Notes: generated by a model from the sequence alone, not told the origin. DNA of 64,000 nucleotides from Candidatus Omnitrophota bacterium (GCA_029261035.1 JAJDCD010000008.1:310001-374000), one strand, 5' to 3'; shown: positions 8,472-18,279, numbered from the stretch's first letter. Numbers and translations: made by a program.

Positions 8472-11400
8472 TTATGCAGCGCGGGAAATGAGGAGTTGAG
8501 ATTCGTTCGCTTGAATTAATGCTAAAAGAGATTCTTTAACAACAGAAAAGAACCCGTCTACTTGTTTTAATCCATACTCCATCAAAAACAAATTCTTATC
8601 TTTAGCTTGAGTGTAAAGTAGAGCTACACCCAGAAGCCCATTGTCATCATTAGGATATCTAAACTTATTACCCCCTATTAAAGCAAAATCCTTGGAAGGA
8701 TCTACGGTACGTGAAAGGTGTAAATTATGCTTCGCTTTACGAACTTCTTTAGATGCTTTCTGCTCGCTATGAGAAGTAAAGTAAATATTAGGAAGGTTAA
8801 GTAAAGGGTGTTTGTTGAACGGACTTGCATTTACGACTACCACCTGAAGTTGTTTTTTGTTTCTTAACGCATATTTAAATATTTCATCCAGTTGTTCTCG
8901 AGAGAAGTTTTTCAAATCTTCATAATTAATAAATAAATTTACTCGCTCTTTAAAAGAACTCAAAGTTGTAATATCCAACTTGCTTTGAATCGTTGGCACG
9001 ACAGCCCCCAAACTCTTCGCATCCGAAAGCCTTCTTTCATTCGGGTGTAATAGTTCAGGAAAATGCTGGCCTAAGTATTTATACCTATCACTTAGTGGCG
9101 CATACCAAACCTTAAGACTTCCATCTTCTGTAGCTGTTGCCAGACGACTTCCATCAGGGCTAAACAAAACAGAAAGAACTGGGCTATCATGTACAAGGGG
9201 CTCGCCAAGTAAGCGCTGTGTTTTTTCTTTCCAAATACGGACAGTACCGTCATCGCTAGCTGTGGCTACCTTATCACTCTTAGGGCTTAAGACCGCCGCA
9301 TTCACAGCTTGATCATGCCTCAGCTTCTTGCCAAAACGACTTGCTTTCTTTGTGTTTCTATATAACTGTCCATAATCGTTGCTCGCAACTAAAATACGGT
9401 TTCCATCAAAATTATAATCTACGTCAGCAACTGCATTTTTGTGTTTTATTTCTTCTCCCACCAGTTCTCCCGCAGCAATGTCCCACCGATGTATCGAGTA
9501 ATCTTCAGTCACGGTAAGCATCTCTGATCCTGTTCTATTAAAACGAACTAAAACCACTTTCTTCTCGTGAATAAAAACTTTTTCCAATTTCTCCCCTGAT
9601 TCTCTTTGCCAAAGATAAACATGTTTATTCGATTGACTAAGAGTTGCAACCAACTCCCCACCAGGGCTCATAACTGCAAAGCTAACTGTTCCAAGAAAAG
9701 TCTTAAGTTTCTTAATAATGGGCTCTCCCGTCTCTACATCTAAAATTTGAGCTGCCTTATCTTTGCCATAAGTAACTAGCTGTAAACCATCTGGGCTAAA
9801 CCTTTCTCTTCCCCTATTACTAGAAGAAAGCAACCGTTTTACTCCTAACTTCTCTTCCCACAACGAAGGAGATCCCGTAGCAAGTTCTAATTTTCTTTCT
9901 CCATTTTCTCCTGTAACAATTTTTAATACCCCACCCGTTCCCTTGCTTGTTTTCTTAGAGATAGATGCTCGTAACCTTTCAGATCTAACCATCTTTCTCA
10001 CAACATTACTTTCCACCAAAAGATGTGATCCCTGTGGATTGAACTCTATATTCGTAATTGATCCATCCAATTTCAAAAACTCTCCAACGGGACTTTGTTT
10101 TCTTTTATCAACATCCCAAACACGAACATTACCTTCATTGCCTCCTTCAACAATGTGGGTAGCATCTGGATAAAAAGCCATTTTTCCTCCACCCCCTGAG
10201 CCTGCTTCCATTAAAAACGAATCCTTAACGGGTTGAGACCAATCAAAAACACCTTCAGAATCTATTCTTTGATTAATAACTCGTAATACATTTGTTGTTG
10301 AAAGCATTTGTTCTAATACTTTTTTATTTTTTGCATAAATTGATTCAAATAGTATTTTCCTTATTCGTAGAAGGTCTTCTGGCCTAAGCTGGCTGACCCA
10401 TTCCAACATTTCAGACTCACGAGAAAGACCTAATAGGACAAGTCGTTTTTGTTCTTTGAAATTAGGGTCCGAAAGAGAGAATGCCAAATCCCACGCTTCA
10501 CTAAAATCCGGGTTATCTATAAAGGACTCTCCATCCCAAACATACTTACCCGTAGCAGAGTCTTCCTTTGGTTTAGATGGCACATCCCCTTGTTTATCAC
10601 TGATAACCATCGTTCTGCCAGAGTCTTTAACTTTCCTAATCTCTACTCTCATAACCTCTACAACACGGGTTAAAAATTGTGTTGTATTGCTACCTTCATA
10701 GATATTTCTTAAATCAATATTCATTTCTGATAAAAATTCCAAAGTTATATCTCTGACACTCGGTTCAAGAGGGGCCATCATATCATCCATGCTTCCAAAA
10801 ATTTGAGTGTTAATGAACAACTCTAGATCATTAGGGTGAACAGCTTTTGCTAACAAATCTTTTGCTAGTTTATGTTCTAACGTTTCTCCCTGACTTGATC
10901 CTAAAGATTGACCTTCATGTTCTTCTGCTACTCCTACAGCGTCCGAATGTTGCGTCAAAAACTCGGATAAAGGCTGCTTTGCTAAACGAACAGCTTTAAT
11001 TTCTATAATTCTGTCTCCTCCTCCAAGCCAAGTAAGTGTGATATGAGTTAAAGGCTTTTCGGATGGAATTAATCCAACTTGCATTAACTTCCAATAATTA
11101 TCTCTACCTAATTGAATATTAGCTGAAGCTAAACGAGTATCATAAGAACCTTCAGAATAATTCCATAATTCTAATAACCATAAACCACCATCTACTGTCG
11201 AAGGGTTTCTGAATTTGATATTTACAAAATTATAATCTGATAAATCTCTCGCCCATTCCAACTTCATCCTTGCTCTTGGATCTTCTTGAGAACCTCCTTT
11301 ATTTTCATAAAAAAGAAGAGTCTCCCTCCCTGGCTTAGCCATTCTTGTGAAGAATTTAGATCCCATAGCCTCATCGTGGGTATAATCTAAAAGAATCGGG

Positions 11401-13130
11401 CCACCTTCTGGCAAGTCAACATAGAACCCTGGGTAATATTTAGAATCCGACGCTAAGCGAATAGATCTGTCTCCAGATTCTACTGAACCATAAGAAAAGA
11501 CTGGCGTAGATGGTTCAGGTTTCATGGTTTGATGAATTGAACAAGACACAAGTGTGAGAACACCTCCTAAAGCTGCCAAACCAATGGCTCCCGAAAAAAG
11601 ACGCTTTAAACCCTTTCCCAAACTCGCTGCATTAGATAATACAAAACCTTCTGGATAGGCATTAAATATAAAAGGGTCTCTTTCCTTAACATCTGCTGAC
11701 GGAAACACGCCTACTTCTCTTTGCCTTTGCATTAACCGAAGTCTTTGTCTTTGAGCATCAACATCCCTTAAAGCAATCTCGAAAAAAGAATGTGGCCTGG
11801 AGGCTTCACTCATTGTCTTAACATCTTCAATGCCAACACTATCTTCAGACATAATCCTTTTATATTGAGCTTGATGACGAGAACTTATTTCAGAAATACG
11901 AGGAGAAACAACAACATAGGACACACCTTTATCTTTAAGAATTTGCTTAATCGCATTTGAATGGAACCCACCAAAAACAAGAATGGCCAAATTTTCTTGA
12001 GAAAAATCGACAAACTTTCCTATATGGTTTTTTATAGACTGATCTCTAGCATTAGCAATTTCATAAAAACGAATAGATTTTTCAATATTCGATTCCCATC
12101 TCTTAGAAAGTACAATAGACTTTTTTCCATAAGAAGAAATAAAATCAATGCATTCCCGCGTATTTAAAGAGGCAAGAGAATCTTTAACAACTTCATACTC
12201 CTCCTGAGTAATTTCTACCGCATTCAATCTTTCCAGAAGAGCAAATCCCTTATGATATCCCCAGAGCTTTAAATCCCTTTCACTATCTAAATATTGAGAA
12301 ACAAGATCGTTCTCCATCAACTCAACTTCAGCAAACAAAGTCTTAGCATCTATTTTTTTCATCTGTTCTTGAGATCCTTTTACATCCACCTGCTCTAGTT
12401 CTCTTAGTAAAGCAATCGAAGGGTACCTTGAATCCAAATCTATGTTACTTAATAGCTTTTCGGTTCTTTTTAAATAGTCGAATAAATTCAATTCTTTCCT
12501 ATCCAATTTTCCTCTAAGTTTCATCCATCGTTTAAGCTCATTCGGAAAGTATCTTTCTGTTAAAACTTTTATTTCTTTTTGAAGCTCACGCAGGTCGACC
12601 TTAACTTGTTGTTTAACAACAGAGGATTCTTTGTATGCCTTAATGTTTTCTAAATGCAGTTTTATTTTATCAACACCTATCAATTTAAAATCTTTTTTAC
12701 GATTAATATGAGCATACTCCGCACCGCTAATCCGAAGTTGATCCATCAAGTCAAAAGATACTTTTTCTTTAACTTTAGGATCTTCTATGTCCCCAAAGAA
12801 CTCATCACTAGGAACAGGTCCTTCATAACCTTCTTCAAAAACAGTTTGAATCCCATTTTCACTCACCATATATTGTATTATTTTTGATATGTTCTCTTGC
12901 GCTTCTAGAGAGTCGTGCGCATCTTGAATATAGATAATTGTTTTATCACTCTTTCCAACAAAAGACTCTTCCACAGAGCCCCATTCTTTGGGAATAGTAA
13001 TCGAAGCCTCCGGATCCGCATACCCCGATGGAGCATATTGAAGAACCGTGAAAAACATGAATGAAATAGACAGAAAAATAGCGGTGGGCTTATAAAATAG
13101 ATGAGGTTTTAACTTAATTTGAAACTTCAT
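8472..13130 (-). CDS. Giant exported ChaN-like / carbohydrate-binding-like / WD40 protein
   Basis: About 1,550 residues. Order: signal anchor (residues 1-38); ChaN/Tiki-type domain (about 40-415) opening with TIIYIQDAHDS and FEEGYEG and closing with LAILVFGGFHSNAI; a hydrophobic stretch ending in LVSC near 528 that resembles an internal lipobox; a jelly-roll-like region (about 550-715, YNFVNIKFRNPS); a helical linker; a WD40-type propeller (about 990-1345, blades such as SDDGTVRIW and TEDGSLKVW); and a C-terminal domain. The start at 13130 is chosen over the open frame to 13196 because the signal sequence begins there. Probably periplasmic or surface scaffold; the function is unknown. Confidence 0.8.
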   Translation of the reverse strand: MKFQIKLKPHLFYKPTAIFLSISFMFFTVLQYAPSGYADPEASITIPKEWGSVEESFVGKSDKTIIYIQDAHDSLEAQENISKIIQYMVSENGIQTVFEEGYEGPVPSDEFFGDIEDPKVKEKVSFDLMDQLRISGAEYAHINRKKDFKLIGVDKIKLHLENIKAYKESSVVKQQVKVDLRELQKEIKVLTERYFPNELKRWMKLRGKLDRKELNLFDYLKRTEKLLSNIDLDSRYPSIALLRELEQVDVKGSQEQMKKIDAKTLFAEVELMENDLVSQYLDSERDLKLWGYHKGFALLERLNAVEITQEEYEVVKDSLASLNTRECIDFISSYGKKSIVLSKRWESNIEKSIRFYEIANARDQSIKNHIGKFVDFSQENLAILVFGGFHSNAIKQILKDKGVSYVVVSPRISEISSRHQAQYKRIMSEDSVGIEDVKTMSEASRPHSFFEIALRDVDAQRQRLRLMQRQREVGVFPSADVKERDPFIFNAYPEGFVLSNAASLGKGLKRLFSGAIGLAALGGVLTLVSCSIHQTMKPEPSTPVFSYGSVESGDRSIRLASDSKYYPGFYVDLPEGGPILLDYTHDEAMGSKFFTRMAKPGRETLLFYENKGGSQEDPRARMKLEWARDLSDYNFVNIKFRNPSTVDGGLWLLELWNYSEGSYDTRLASANIQLGRDNYWKLMQVGLIPSEKPLTHITLTWLGGGDRIIEIKAVRLAKQPLSEFLTQHSDAVGVAEEHEGQSLGSSQGETLEHKLAKDLLAKAVHPNDLELFINTQIFGSMDDMMAPLEPSVRDITLEFLSEMNIDLRNIYEGSNTTQFLTRVVEVMRVEIRKVKDSGRTMVISDKQGDVPSKPKEDSATGKYVWDGESFIDNPDFSEAWDLAFSLSDPNFKEQKRLVLLGLSRESEMLEWVSQLRPEDLLRIRKILFESIYAKNKKVLEQMLSTTNVLRVINQRIDSEGVFDWSQPVKDSFLMEAGSGGGGKMAFYPDATHIVEGGNEGNVRVWDVDKRKQSPVGEFLKLDGSITNIEFNPQGSHLLVESNVVRKMVRSERLRASISKKTSKGTGGVLKIVTGENGERKLELATGSPSLWEEKLGVKRLLSSSNRGRERFSPDGLQLVTYGKDKAAQILDVETGEPIIKKLKTFLGTVSFAVMSPGGELVATLSQSNKHVYLWQRESGEKLEKVFIHEKKVVLVRFNRTGSEMLTVTEDYSIHRWDIAAGELVGEEIKHKNAVADVDYNFDGNRILVASNDYGQLYRNTKKASRFGKKLRHDQAVNAAVLSPKSDKVATASDDGTVRIWKEKTQRLLGEPLVHDSPVLSVLFSPDGSRLATATEDGSLKVWYAPLSDRYKYLGQHFPELLHPNERRLSDAKSLGAVVPTIQSKLDITTLSSFKERVNLFINYEDLKNFSREQLDEIFKYALRNKKQLQVVVVNASPFNKHPLLNLPNIYFTSHSEQKASKEVRKAKHNLHLSRTVDPSKDFALIGGNKFRYPNDDNGLLGVALLYTQAKDKNLFLMEYGLKQVDGFFSVVKESLLALIQANESQLLISRAA

Positions 13131-13296
13131 TGACGCTCTATTCTCCCAAAGACAATAAGGAGAAATATACCACATCTCCCCCCTGTTTCCAGTCATTAGA
13201 GGATGATTTAAGTAAACAATAACCCTAACTTTTGCGGGAGTAAGTGGTTATGAAAATAGAAGGTTTTTATAGATTTAAAGAATAAGGCGGGGTTAG

Positions 13297-14205
13297 TTAT
13301 TTCTTGTCTTTATACGTCTTCTTGCCCTTCCATCGTTTATGCGTCCATAACCATTGTTCTGGGTGAGCAACTATCTGTTCTTCTAATCTGCGATTCAATT
13401 CTTGTGTCAAACTCTCAATCGATGCATCTTCATGATCCTTCAAGTATATTTCTGGATGACAATAAATCTCGTACCGGCCAGGAGCAACCCTAAAACAATA
13501 AGTAGGAATCAGAGCGCATCCCGTCTTTTTTGCTAGACGAGCCGGAAGAGAAATTGTTGATGCTTTCCGACCAAAAAAGTCAACCCAAAGCTCATCGTTC
13601 CCAGCCCATTGGTCCGTAGTAATCGCAATCATATGATTCTGTTTTAAGTGGGATAGTATTTCTTTTGCCGCTCCAACTTTAGGCGTGTTCTTAACACTCA
13701 CTGATTTTCTTAAACCTAAAATCCATCGATCCACAAAGGGATTTCGGACAGACCTTCCTAACACGGTGCAATCGTATTTTTTTAAATGTGGTACAAAGGC
13801 AAGATATTCCCAAGGGCCCAGATGAGACATAATCAGAATTGCCCCCTTACCCTTCGCAAAAGCCTGATCAAAATGTTCAGTGCCTTCAAGACGGATGTTT
13901 TCTTTAGACACTTTCTCAAACTTAGTAATCCTAAAAAACTCCATAATAGAAACCGTAAGATGATAAAAGGATTGTAAAGCGATCTTCTTTTTCTCTGCAA
14001 CAGATTTGGAGTCACCAAAAGCAATCGTAAGGTTATCCATAGCAACTTTACGTCTTCCAGGCATTACAAAATACATAACACCTCCAATTCTTCTGACAAT
14101 CCAAGTAGAAACAGTAATGGGCAAAAGGTTCATCAACTCCGTTACGCTTCGTAAAAGAGCATACTCAAACATTCTCCACAAAATCTTTAATTTACTAAAA
14201 AACAA
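13297..14205 (-). CDS. Lipid A-type (LpxL/HtrB family) acyltransferase
   Basis: A 302-residue inner-membrane enzyme of the family that adds secondary acyl chains to lipid A. The catalytic HX4E motif is SHLGPWEYL (His128, Glu133). The family blocks ITTDQWAGN, FFGRKASTISLPARLA and WLWTHKRWK follow in the right order, and length matches the family. An N-terminal amphipathic or membrane helix is present. This is direct evidence for an LPS-type outer membrane. The 286 bases upstream are gene-free and full of hairpins. It could also be a related lysophospholipid acyltransferase. Confidence 0.88.
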   Translation of the reverse strand: MFFSKLKILWRMFEYALLRSVTELMNLLPITVSTWIVRRIGGVMYFVMPGRRKVAMDNLTIAFGDSKSVAEKKKIALQSFYHLTVSIMEFFRITKFEKVSKENIRLEGTEHFDQAFAKGKGAILIMSHLGPWEYLAFVPHLKKYDCTVLGRSVRNPFVDRWILGLRKSVSVKNTPKVGAAKEILSHLKQNHMIAITTDQWAGNDELWVDFFGRKASTISLPARLAKKTGCALIPTYCFRVAPGRYEIYCHPEIYLKDHEDASIESLTQELNRRLEEQIVAHPEQWLWTHKRWKGKKTYKDKK

Positions 14206-14239
14206 AATCGCCCCCTAAAAAAATAAAAGAACTGCTCTA

Positions 14240-14425
14240 AAAGGAAAGAAAGTTTGGCCCGCCAAACAAAGATGAGACATGCCAGTGCCTTAGCGCCTGC
14301 CTACCGTTAGGTAGGTAGTTTGGTGCCCGTGAACCAGACTAATCACTTCGCTAGCGCTTTGTAGTCGGTACAGGGCTACCAAATTAAGGAAAGAAAGTTC
14401 CTTAATTTGGTGGAGGCGGTTCTTT
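14240..14425 (-). other. Hairpin-rich intergenic element upstream of the acyltransferase gene
   Basis: Gene-free stretch with several clean hairpins: GTTTGGC/GCCAAAC near 14252, CCTACC/GGTAGG near 14312, a long imperfect stem pairing GACTA with TAGTC and GCCC with GGGC around 14330-14375, and a perfect 14-bp stem 14378-14391/14398-14411 (ACCAAATTAAGGAA). It could be a structured 5' leader, an RNA gene or a decayed repeat; the sequence does not match an RNA class I know. Confidence 0.35.
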
Positions 14426-14491
14426 GCCCACCCTCTTTAAACTTGTCATGTCATAATGCACTAATTTTAACACATTAATCTGTACGAATAA

Positions 14492-16324
14492 CTAACTTAT
14501 TAATTTCAAATGTCTGATTCTAACTTTCCCTTTTGGAAATCGTTCTGCATTTTGATTTTCTATCACAAATGCAATATCAAAATTTTGATAAATGGGATCC
14601 GGGAAAGAAATGGATATTTTTTGCCATGCCGGCGTCACCTTAATGTGTTTTAAATATAAGTACTGTCCATTAGACTTTAATTCTAATTTTAATAATTTAG
14701 GAAAACCTTTATTAGAAAATCCTCTTATTTGAAAATCTAACTGCTTATAATTTGGCCCTTCCATTAAATTCGGAATAATATACACCCCCCCATAGCTGTA
14801 ACGTCTATGAACATCGTAATAAATATCCAAGTAACTCGCAATATCCTTGGGAGTTATTATTTCGTAATTAAACAAAGCTCTTCCAGATTCTTGAAATACA
14901 TCTACCTTTTTATGTTCCCTTAGCAGATCAATAGTAATCCCATTTGATGATTGAACTAGAGCTTCTTCTTTAACATCTTTTCTTATGCTCTGAAATGAAA
15001 GGTGGTCTTGTTCTTCCGCCAAGAATGTGGCTGCTTTTTGAGCCCAACCTTTTTGAGTTAAATAGTCCCAAAAATAATTACTGATCGTTTTTTGCCCATT
15101 CATAACACTCAATAGATTGGAAATAGCTAGTAACTCCATCCCTTTATCAAGGGCCAGTATATTTCGATTGATCTCCTTCGTTACAGGGTTAATTGAGTCA
15201 GAAAACCCATAATTAGGATTAAAAACATTGGAGTTCAGCTGCTGAATCTGTCTTAAATTCTGCACGCTTCCAGGTAGGTCATATTTCAATGCTAAAAACG
15301 TAGAATAGATAGTAACAAATTCACTGGGAAATTGATTATAGGCAATCTCAGGGACCCCAGCCATTTCATAACGATTTTTATTAGGCACTTCCCCATTAGA
15401 AAATCCCCAAATACCTTGTCTACTCAGTTTCTTCCCCCGATCTTTATGAATACGAATCATATTAATTGCATTAACTCTAAAAGCATTAGGAGCCTTCTCG
15501 TCTCCAGCAATAAATTCATCTGCAAGGAGTGTTTCATATAAACTCCCTCCCCAAGGGGCTACTACTTTGATCCTCTCATTTTCTTTTGTTTCGTATTCCC
15601 GAACCAATCTGCTTTGGTCTTTCCAAATTGCTTCGGAAAGATTTTCTTTCAATATAGCGTACAGCAGCACCATACGAGCTTCCGTATTAAGAATCAGGTA
15701 ATCACTGTCTGAATAACGTTTTTCTCGAGTATCCCATCCTAAGTTCAGACGAAATTGATTATCTTTTTCCTGAAAGAAAAAAGTATAGTCTTTGTCACTC
15801 AAATAAGCTTCAATCTCTGAGGCAAATAGAGTTCCCGAATACATCTGTGATGTAATCGCCAAACAGATATCTAAAATTCCATTATCCAATGATGAAACAA
15901 ATTGGGATAGCGTCACTTGAGGAATTTTTCCTTTTTTTCCCGAAACATAATACCAGTTGAAAAGAAATCCTCTATAAGTCTCCAGTTGCTTCAATTTAGA
16001 GAATAATACTATCCCTCTACTCAAAGCTTCTTTTTCAGTCAAAACCCCTCTTTGTTGAGCAAGAATCAAATGCAAAAACCCAAAACCAATATTAGTGGGA
16101 GAAGTCTTACTAGAATAATCATTATGATAATCGATCTTTATCCCATCCCCTACAATACGTCCAATGTCCACTGGAAATTCTGTTTCTGAATCAATGAGTG
16201 CGCTAAACCCATTAAATGTAGCCTTCTCAATCTTCTTTAAATAATCCAGCTGATCTTCACTTGCCATAAGAGGCTCACACACACCCATCAACAAATAACT
16301 TAAGAAAATAAAAGTAAAGTTTCT
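14492..16324 (-). CDS. Secreted glucoamylase-like (PF10091-type) glycosidase
   Basis: About 610 residues with a signal peptide (MRNFTFIFLSYLLMGVC, cut near LMAS). The catalytic part is an alpha/alpha-barrel like PF10091, a family that includes GH144 beta-1,2-glucanases: PTNIGFGFLHL, LDNGILDIC, PWGGSLYETL, IWGFSNGE and LALDKGMELLAI. A C-terminal part after residue 490 looks like a beta-sandwich binding module. The start at 16324 is preferred to the open frame from 16387 because GGAGG lies ten bases upstream. It is nine bases after the 86-residue gene and downstream of a LacI-type operator, so it is likely sugar-regulated. Confidence 0.75.
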   Translation of the reverse strand, partial: RNFTFIFLSYLLMGVCEPLMASEDQLDYLKKIEKATFNGFSALIDSETEFPVDIGRIVGDGIKIDYHNDYSSKTSPTNIGFGFLHLILAQQRGVLTEKEALSRGIVLFSKLKQLETYRGFLFNWYYVSGKKGKIPQVTLSQFVSSLDNGILDICLAITSQMYSGTLFASEIEAYLSDKDYTFFFQEKDNQFRLNLGWDTREKRYSDSDYLILNTEARMVLLYAILKENLSEAIWKDQSRLVREYETKENERIKVVAPWGGSLYETLLADEFIAGDEKAPNAFRVNAINMIRIHKDRGKKLSRQGIWGFSNGEVPNKNRYEMAGVPEIAYNQFPSEFVTIYSTFLALKYDLPGSVQNLRQIQQLNSNVFNPNYGFSDSINPVTKEINRNILALDKGMELLAISNLLSVMNGQKTISNYFWDYLTQKGWAQKAATFLAEEQDHLSFQSIRKDVKEEALVQSSNGITIDLLREHKKVDVFQESGRALFNYEIITPKDIASYLDIYYDVHRRYSYGGVYIIPNLMEGPNYKQLDFQIRGFSNKGFPKLLKLELKSNGQYLYLKHIKVTPAWQKISISFPDPIYQNFDIAFVIENQNAERFPKGKVRIRHLKLIS

Positions 16325-16332
16325 CATCAATT

Positions 16333-16593
16333 TTATTCCTCCAATCGTTGCAATAACGCCTTTTCCTGATTTAAGTTCACAAAACAAATTTGTTCTATAC
16401 CTTCTAAATTCTCATCGACAAATATAAAGGTTGTTTTATGAACACGAAAGACCTTAGCCGCTTTCGTTTGAACATGTCCTTTTTCAATTAAATGAATCTC
16501 CTTATTTAACACCTCTAATCCAACTTCTTGAGAATAGTTTAACTCCCCATAAAGATTTTTTATGATTTGCCCCATAACATTTGCAGTATTCAT
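16333..16593 (-). CDS. Small protein of unknown function in the LacI-controlled operon
   Basis: An 86-residue cytoplasmic protein with no recognised domain. It has a strong ribosome site (AAGGAGGAAATCT before ATG) and is the first gene after the operator at 16613-16626, nine bases before the glycosidase gene. The segment VHKTTFIFVDENLEGIEQI suggests a small beta-rich fold. It is probably expressed together with the glycosidase in response to the LacI ligand. Confidence 0.65.
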   Translation of the reverse strand: MNTANVMGQIIKNLYGELNYSQEVGLEVLNKEIHLIEKGHVQTKAAKVFRVHKTTFIFVDENLEGIEQICFVNLNQEKALLQRLEE

Positions 16594-16612
16594 AGATTTC
16601 CTCCTTAATAAA

Positions 16613-16626
16613 TGTAAACGGTTACA
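16613..16626. promoter_or_regulatory. LacI-family operator, downstream copy
   Basis: TGTAAACGGTTACA is a near-perfect palindrome of the type bound by LacI-family proteins (central CG). It lies 19 bases upstream of the 86-residue gene and matches the operator in front of the regulator in 13 of 14 positions. Confidence 0.8.
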
Positions 16627-16642
16627 TTGTTAAATAAAAATT

Positions 16643-17659
16643 TTATCCGCTTTTTCCTATTACCAATTTAGGATCAAACTTGATTCTTTGTATAACTTTA
16701 ACTGAGTTGTCCATTACCTCAATTAAGACTCTTACAGCCTTTTCCCCCATTTTTTCCAGAGGTTGTTCTATCGTTGTTACTTCACACCAATCCGCCTCTT
16801 TTAGTTGTGAGCCATCAAACCCTACAACAGCAATATCTTCTGGAACTTTTATTTTCAAATGCTTTAACGCTTTAATCACCCCTCTAGCAATATCATCATT
16901 TGCTCCAAAAAAAACATCAGGTTTTTTTTGTGTATTCCATTGAGACAGAACGCTGTGATAAGCAGCCTCTACTTCAAAACGACTAGAATTAATATTGAAG
17001 TTATTGTCTAATTTAAAATTCATTTTTTTTGCTAAGGTTTTAAAAAATTGATACCTCGCTTTTGCATCATAAGAAACATATTCTGGACCTCTAATCATCC
17101 CTATTTTATGATACCCTTTTTTCTTAAAATGTTTTAGCAGCTCTTCAACTCCATGCTTTTGATCAGCATAAACTATATGAGTATTTATTTTGTTATGATA
17201 ATCATTTATTAAAACAGCTGGGATATGTGAAGAACCCCCAATATTCTGCACCACTTTAGGGAACAAATTCCAATTCAATAAAATGATTCCATCCACAAGG
17301 TACTGGTCAACTATACTTTTAAGCGTAATACCCTCTTGATCTTCATCTCGGATTAAAATCCATTTTAAGTCATAACTTGTTTCCTTAATCCCTTCAATAA
17401 TCCCTGATATTAATCGCTGAAAATAAGGACTTAATACAATGTCAGAGGAAAAAGTTGTAACCATACCAATTGTTTCTGTTTTATTTTTCGAAAGTATACG
17501 AGCCGCCCTATTGGGGATGTAATTAAGGCTTTTAATTACAGCATTCACTTTTTTACGAGTTTCTTCCCGTACCAATTCTCTTTTTTCAGGGTCCAGACAC
17601 CGAGAAACAGTGGCAACAGATACTCCTGCTTTTTTTGCAATCTCCCGAATTCCAAGCAT
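16643..17659 (-). CDS. LacI-family transcriptional regulator
   Basis: A 338-residue repressor. The N-terminal HTH reads IREIAKKAGVSVATVSRCL with the hinge helix SLNYIPNRAARIL; the remainder is a periplasmic-binding-protein-like effector domain (IGMVTTFSSD, IGMIRGPEYVSYDAK, VVGFDGS). Length is typical of the family. Its own promoter at 17689-17717 is followed at once by a palindromic operator, so it should repress itself. A second operator precedes the glycosidase operon. The effector is probably a sugar released from the glycosidase substrate (inference). Confidence 0.93.
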   Translation of the reverse strand: MLGIREIAKKAGVSVATVSRCLDPEKRELVREETRKKVNAVIKSLNYIPNRAARILSKNKTETIGMVTTFSSDIVLSPYFQRLISGIIEGIKETSYDLKWILIRDEDQEGITLKSIVDQYLVDGIILLNWNLFPKVVQNIGGSSHIPAVLINDYHNKINTHIVYADQKHGVEELLKHFKKKGYHKIGMIRGPEYVSYDAKARYQFFKTLAKKMNFKLDNNFNINSSRFEVEAAYHSVLSQWNTQKKPDVFFGANDDIARGVIKALKHLKIKVPEDIAVVGFDGSQLKEADWCEVTTIEQPLEKMGEKAVRVLIEVMDNSVKVIQRIKFDPKLVIGKSG

Positions 17660-17674
17660 TTTTACCTCCTTTAA

Positions 17675-17688
17675 TGTAACCGGTTACA
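17675..17688. promoter_or_regulatory. LacI-family operator, autoregulatory copy
   Basis: TGTAACCGGTTACA is a perfect 14-base palindrome located between the -10 box and the ribosome site of the lacI-type gene, where a bound repressor would block transcription start. Confidence 0.85.
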
Positions 17689-17717
17689 AATATAACAAAC
17701 TAATAACAGTCTGTCAA
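17689..17717 (-). promoter_or_regulatory. Sigma-70-type promoter of the LacI-family gene
   Basis: On the minus strand TTGACA (17717-17712) and TATATT (17694-17689) are separated by exactly 17 bases. The operator follows directly. This is the clearest promoter in the window. Confidence 0.8.
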
Positions 17718-17858
17718 ATCTATTTCCTGCAATATCTAAGTGAAATTCATTACCGAATTGATACTAACTCAGGTCTCAACTAAGAGCAGATTTCAAAAGT
17801 ACACTGTTTTTGTAATACAACAACTCTATTAGGTATTCATCCTGGTTTACTGCCAAGA

Positions 17859-18266
17859 TGGTGGAGGCGGAGGGAATTGCACCCTCGTCCAAAGAAATTA
17901 TTAAAAGAGGTCCTACATGCTTAGTTTTTTCTTTTAATTTAACCGCTTAAGCTCCGAAAAAACAGGATCAGAAGCAGCGATTCCCTTTAAAGTTTCGGAA
18001 CAAAACCAGAGACCTGTTTTATTCCTATCCTGCTAAATTACATCTAAAAGCGCCCGCAGGCTGAAGCTAATAGATGTCGCTGAACCTAATTAGGCAGCGA
18101 GTGGTAGAGCAACAGGAGCAAAATTCACATTGTGAAGTTCTACTCTGTCACCCAGACTGATGTTCTTATCAGCATTTATGTTTTGTGAGGTGTTTTAAGA
18201 GGCCTCCCCACCACCTCTGCATGCACGCTCTTCCACTAACATTCTCTGTCGATGCTAGTCGCCCCC
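17859..18266 (-). ncRNA. ssrA: Transfer-messenger RNA (tmRNA)
   Basis: Rescues stalled ribosomes together with SmpB. The 5' end reads GGGGGCGACTAGCATCGACA and the 3' end reads GACGAGGGTGCAATTCCCTC followed by CGCCTCCACCA, the paired tRNA-like acceptor and T arm of tmRNA. Length is about 408 bases. The tag reading frame appears to be 18173-18090 (GCT resume codon), encoding 27 residues that begin ADKNISLGD and end ALPLAA before TAA, the usual degradation signal. It is one-piece, not permuted. smpB lies about 100 bases upstream in the same direction. The resume codon is inferred, not proven. Confidence 0.95.
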
Positions 18267-18279
18267 AAAATATTAGCGT

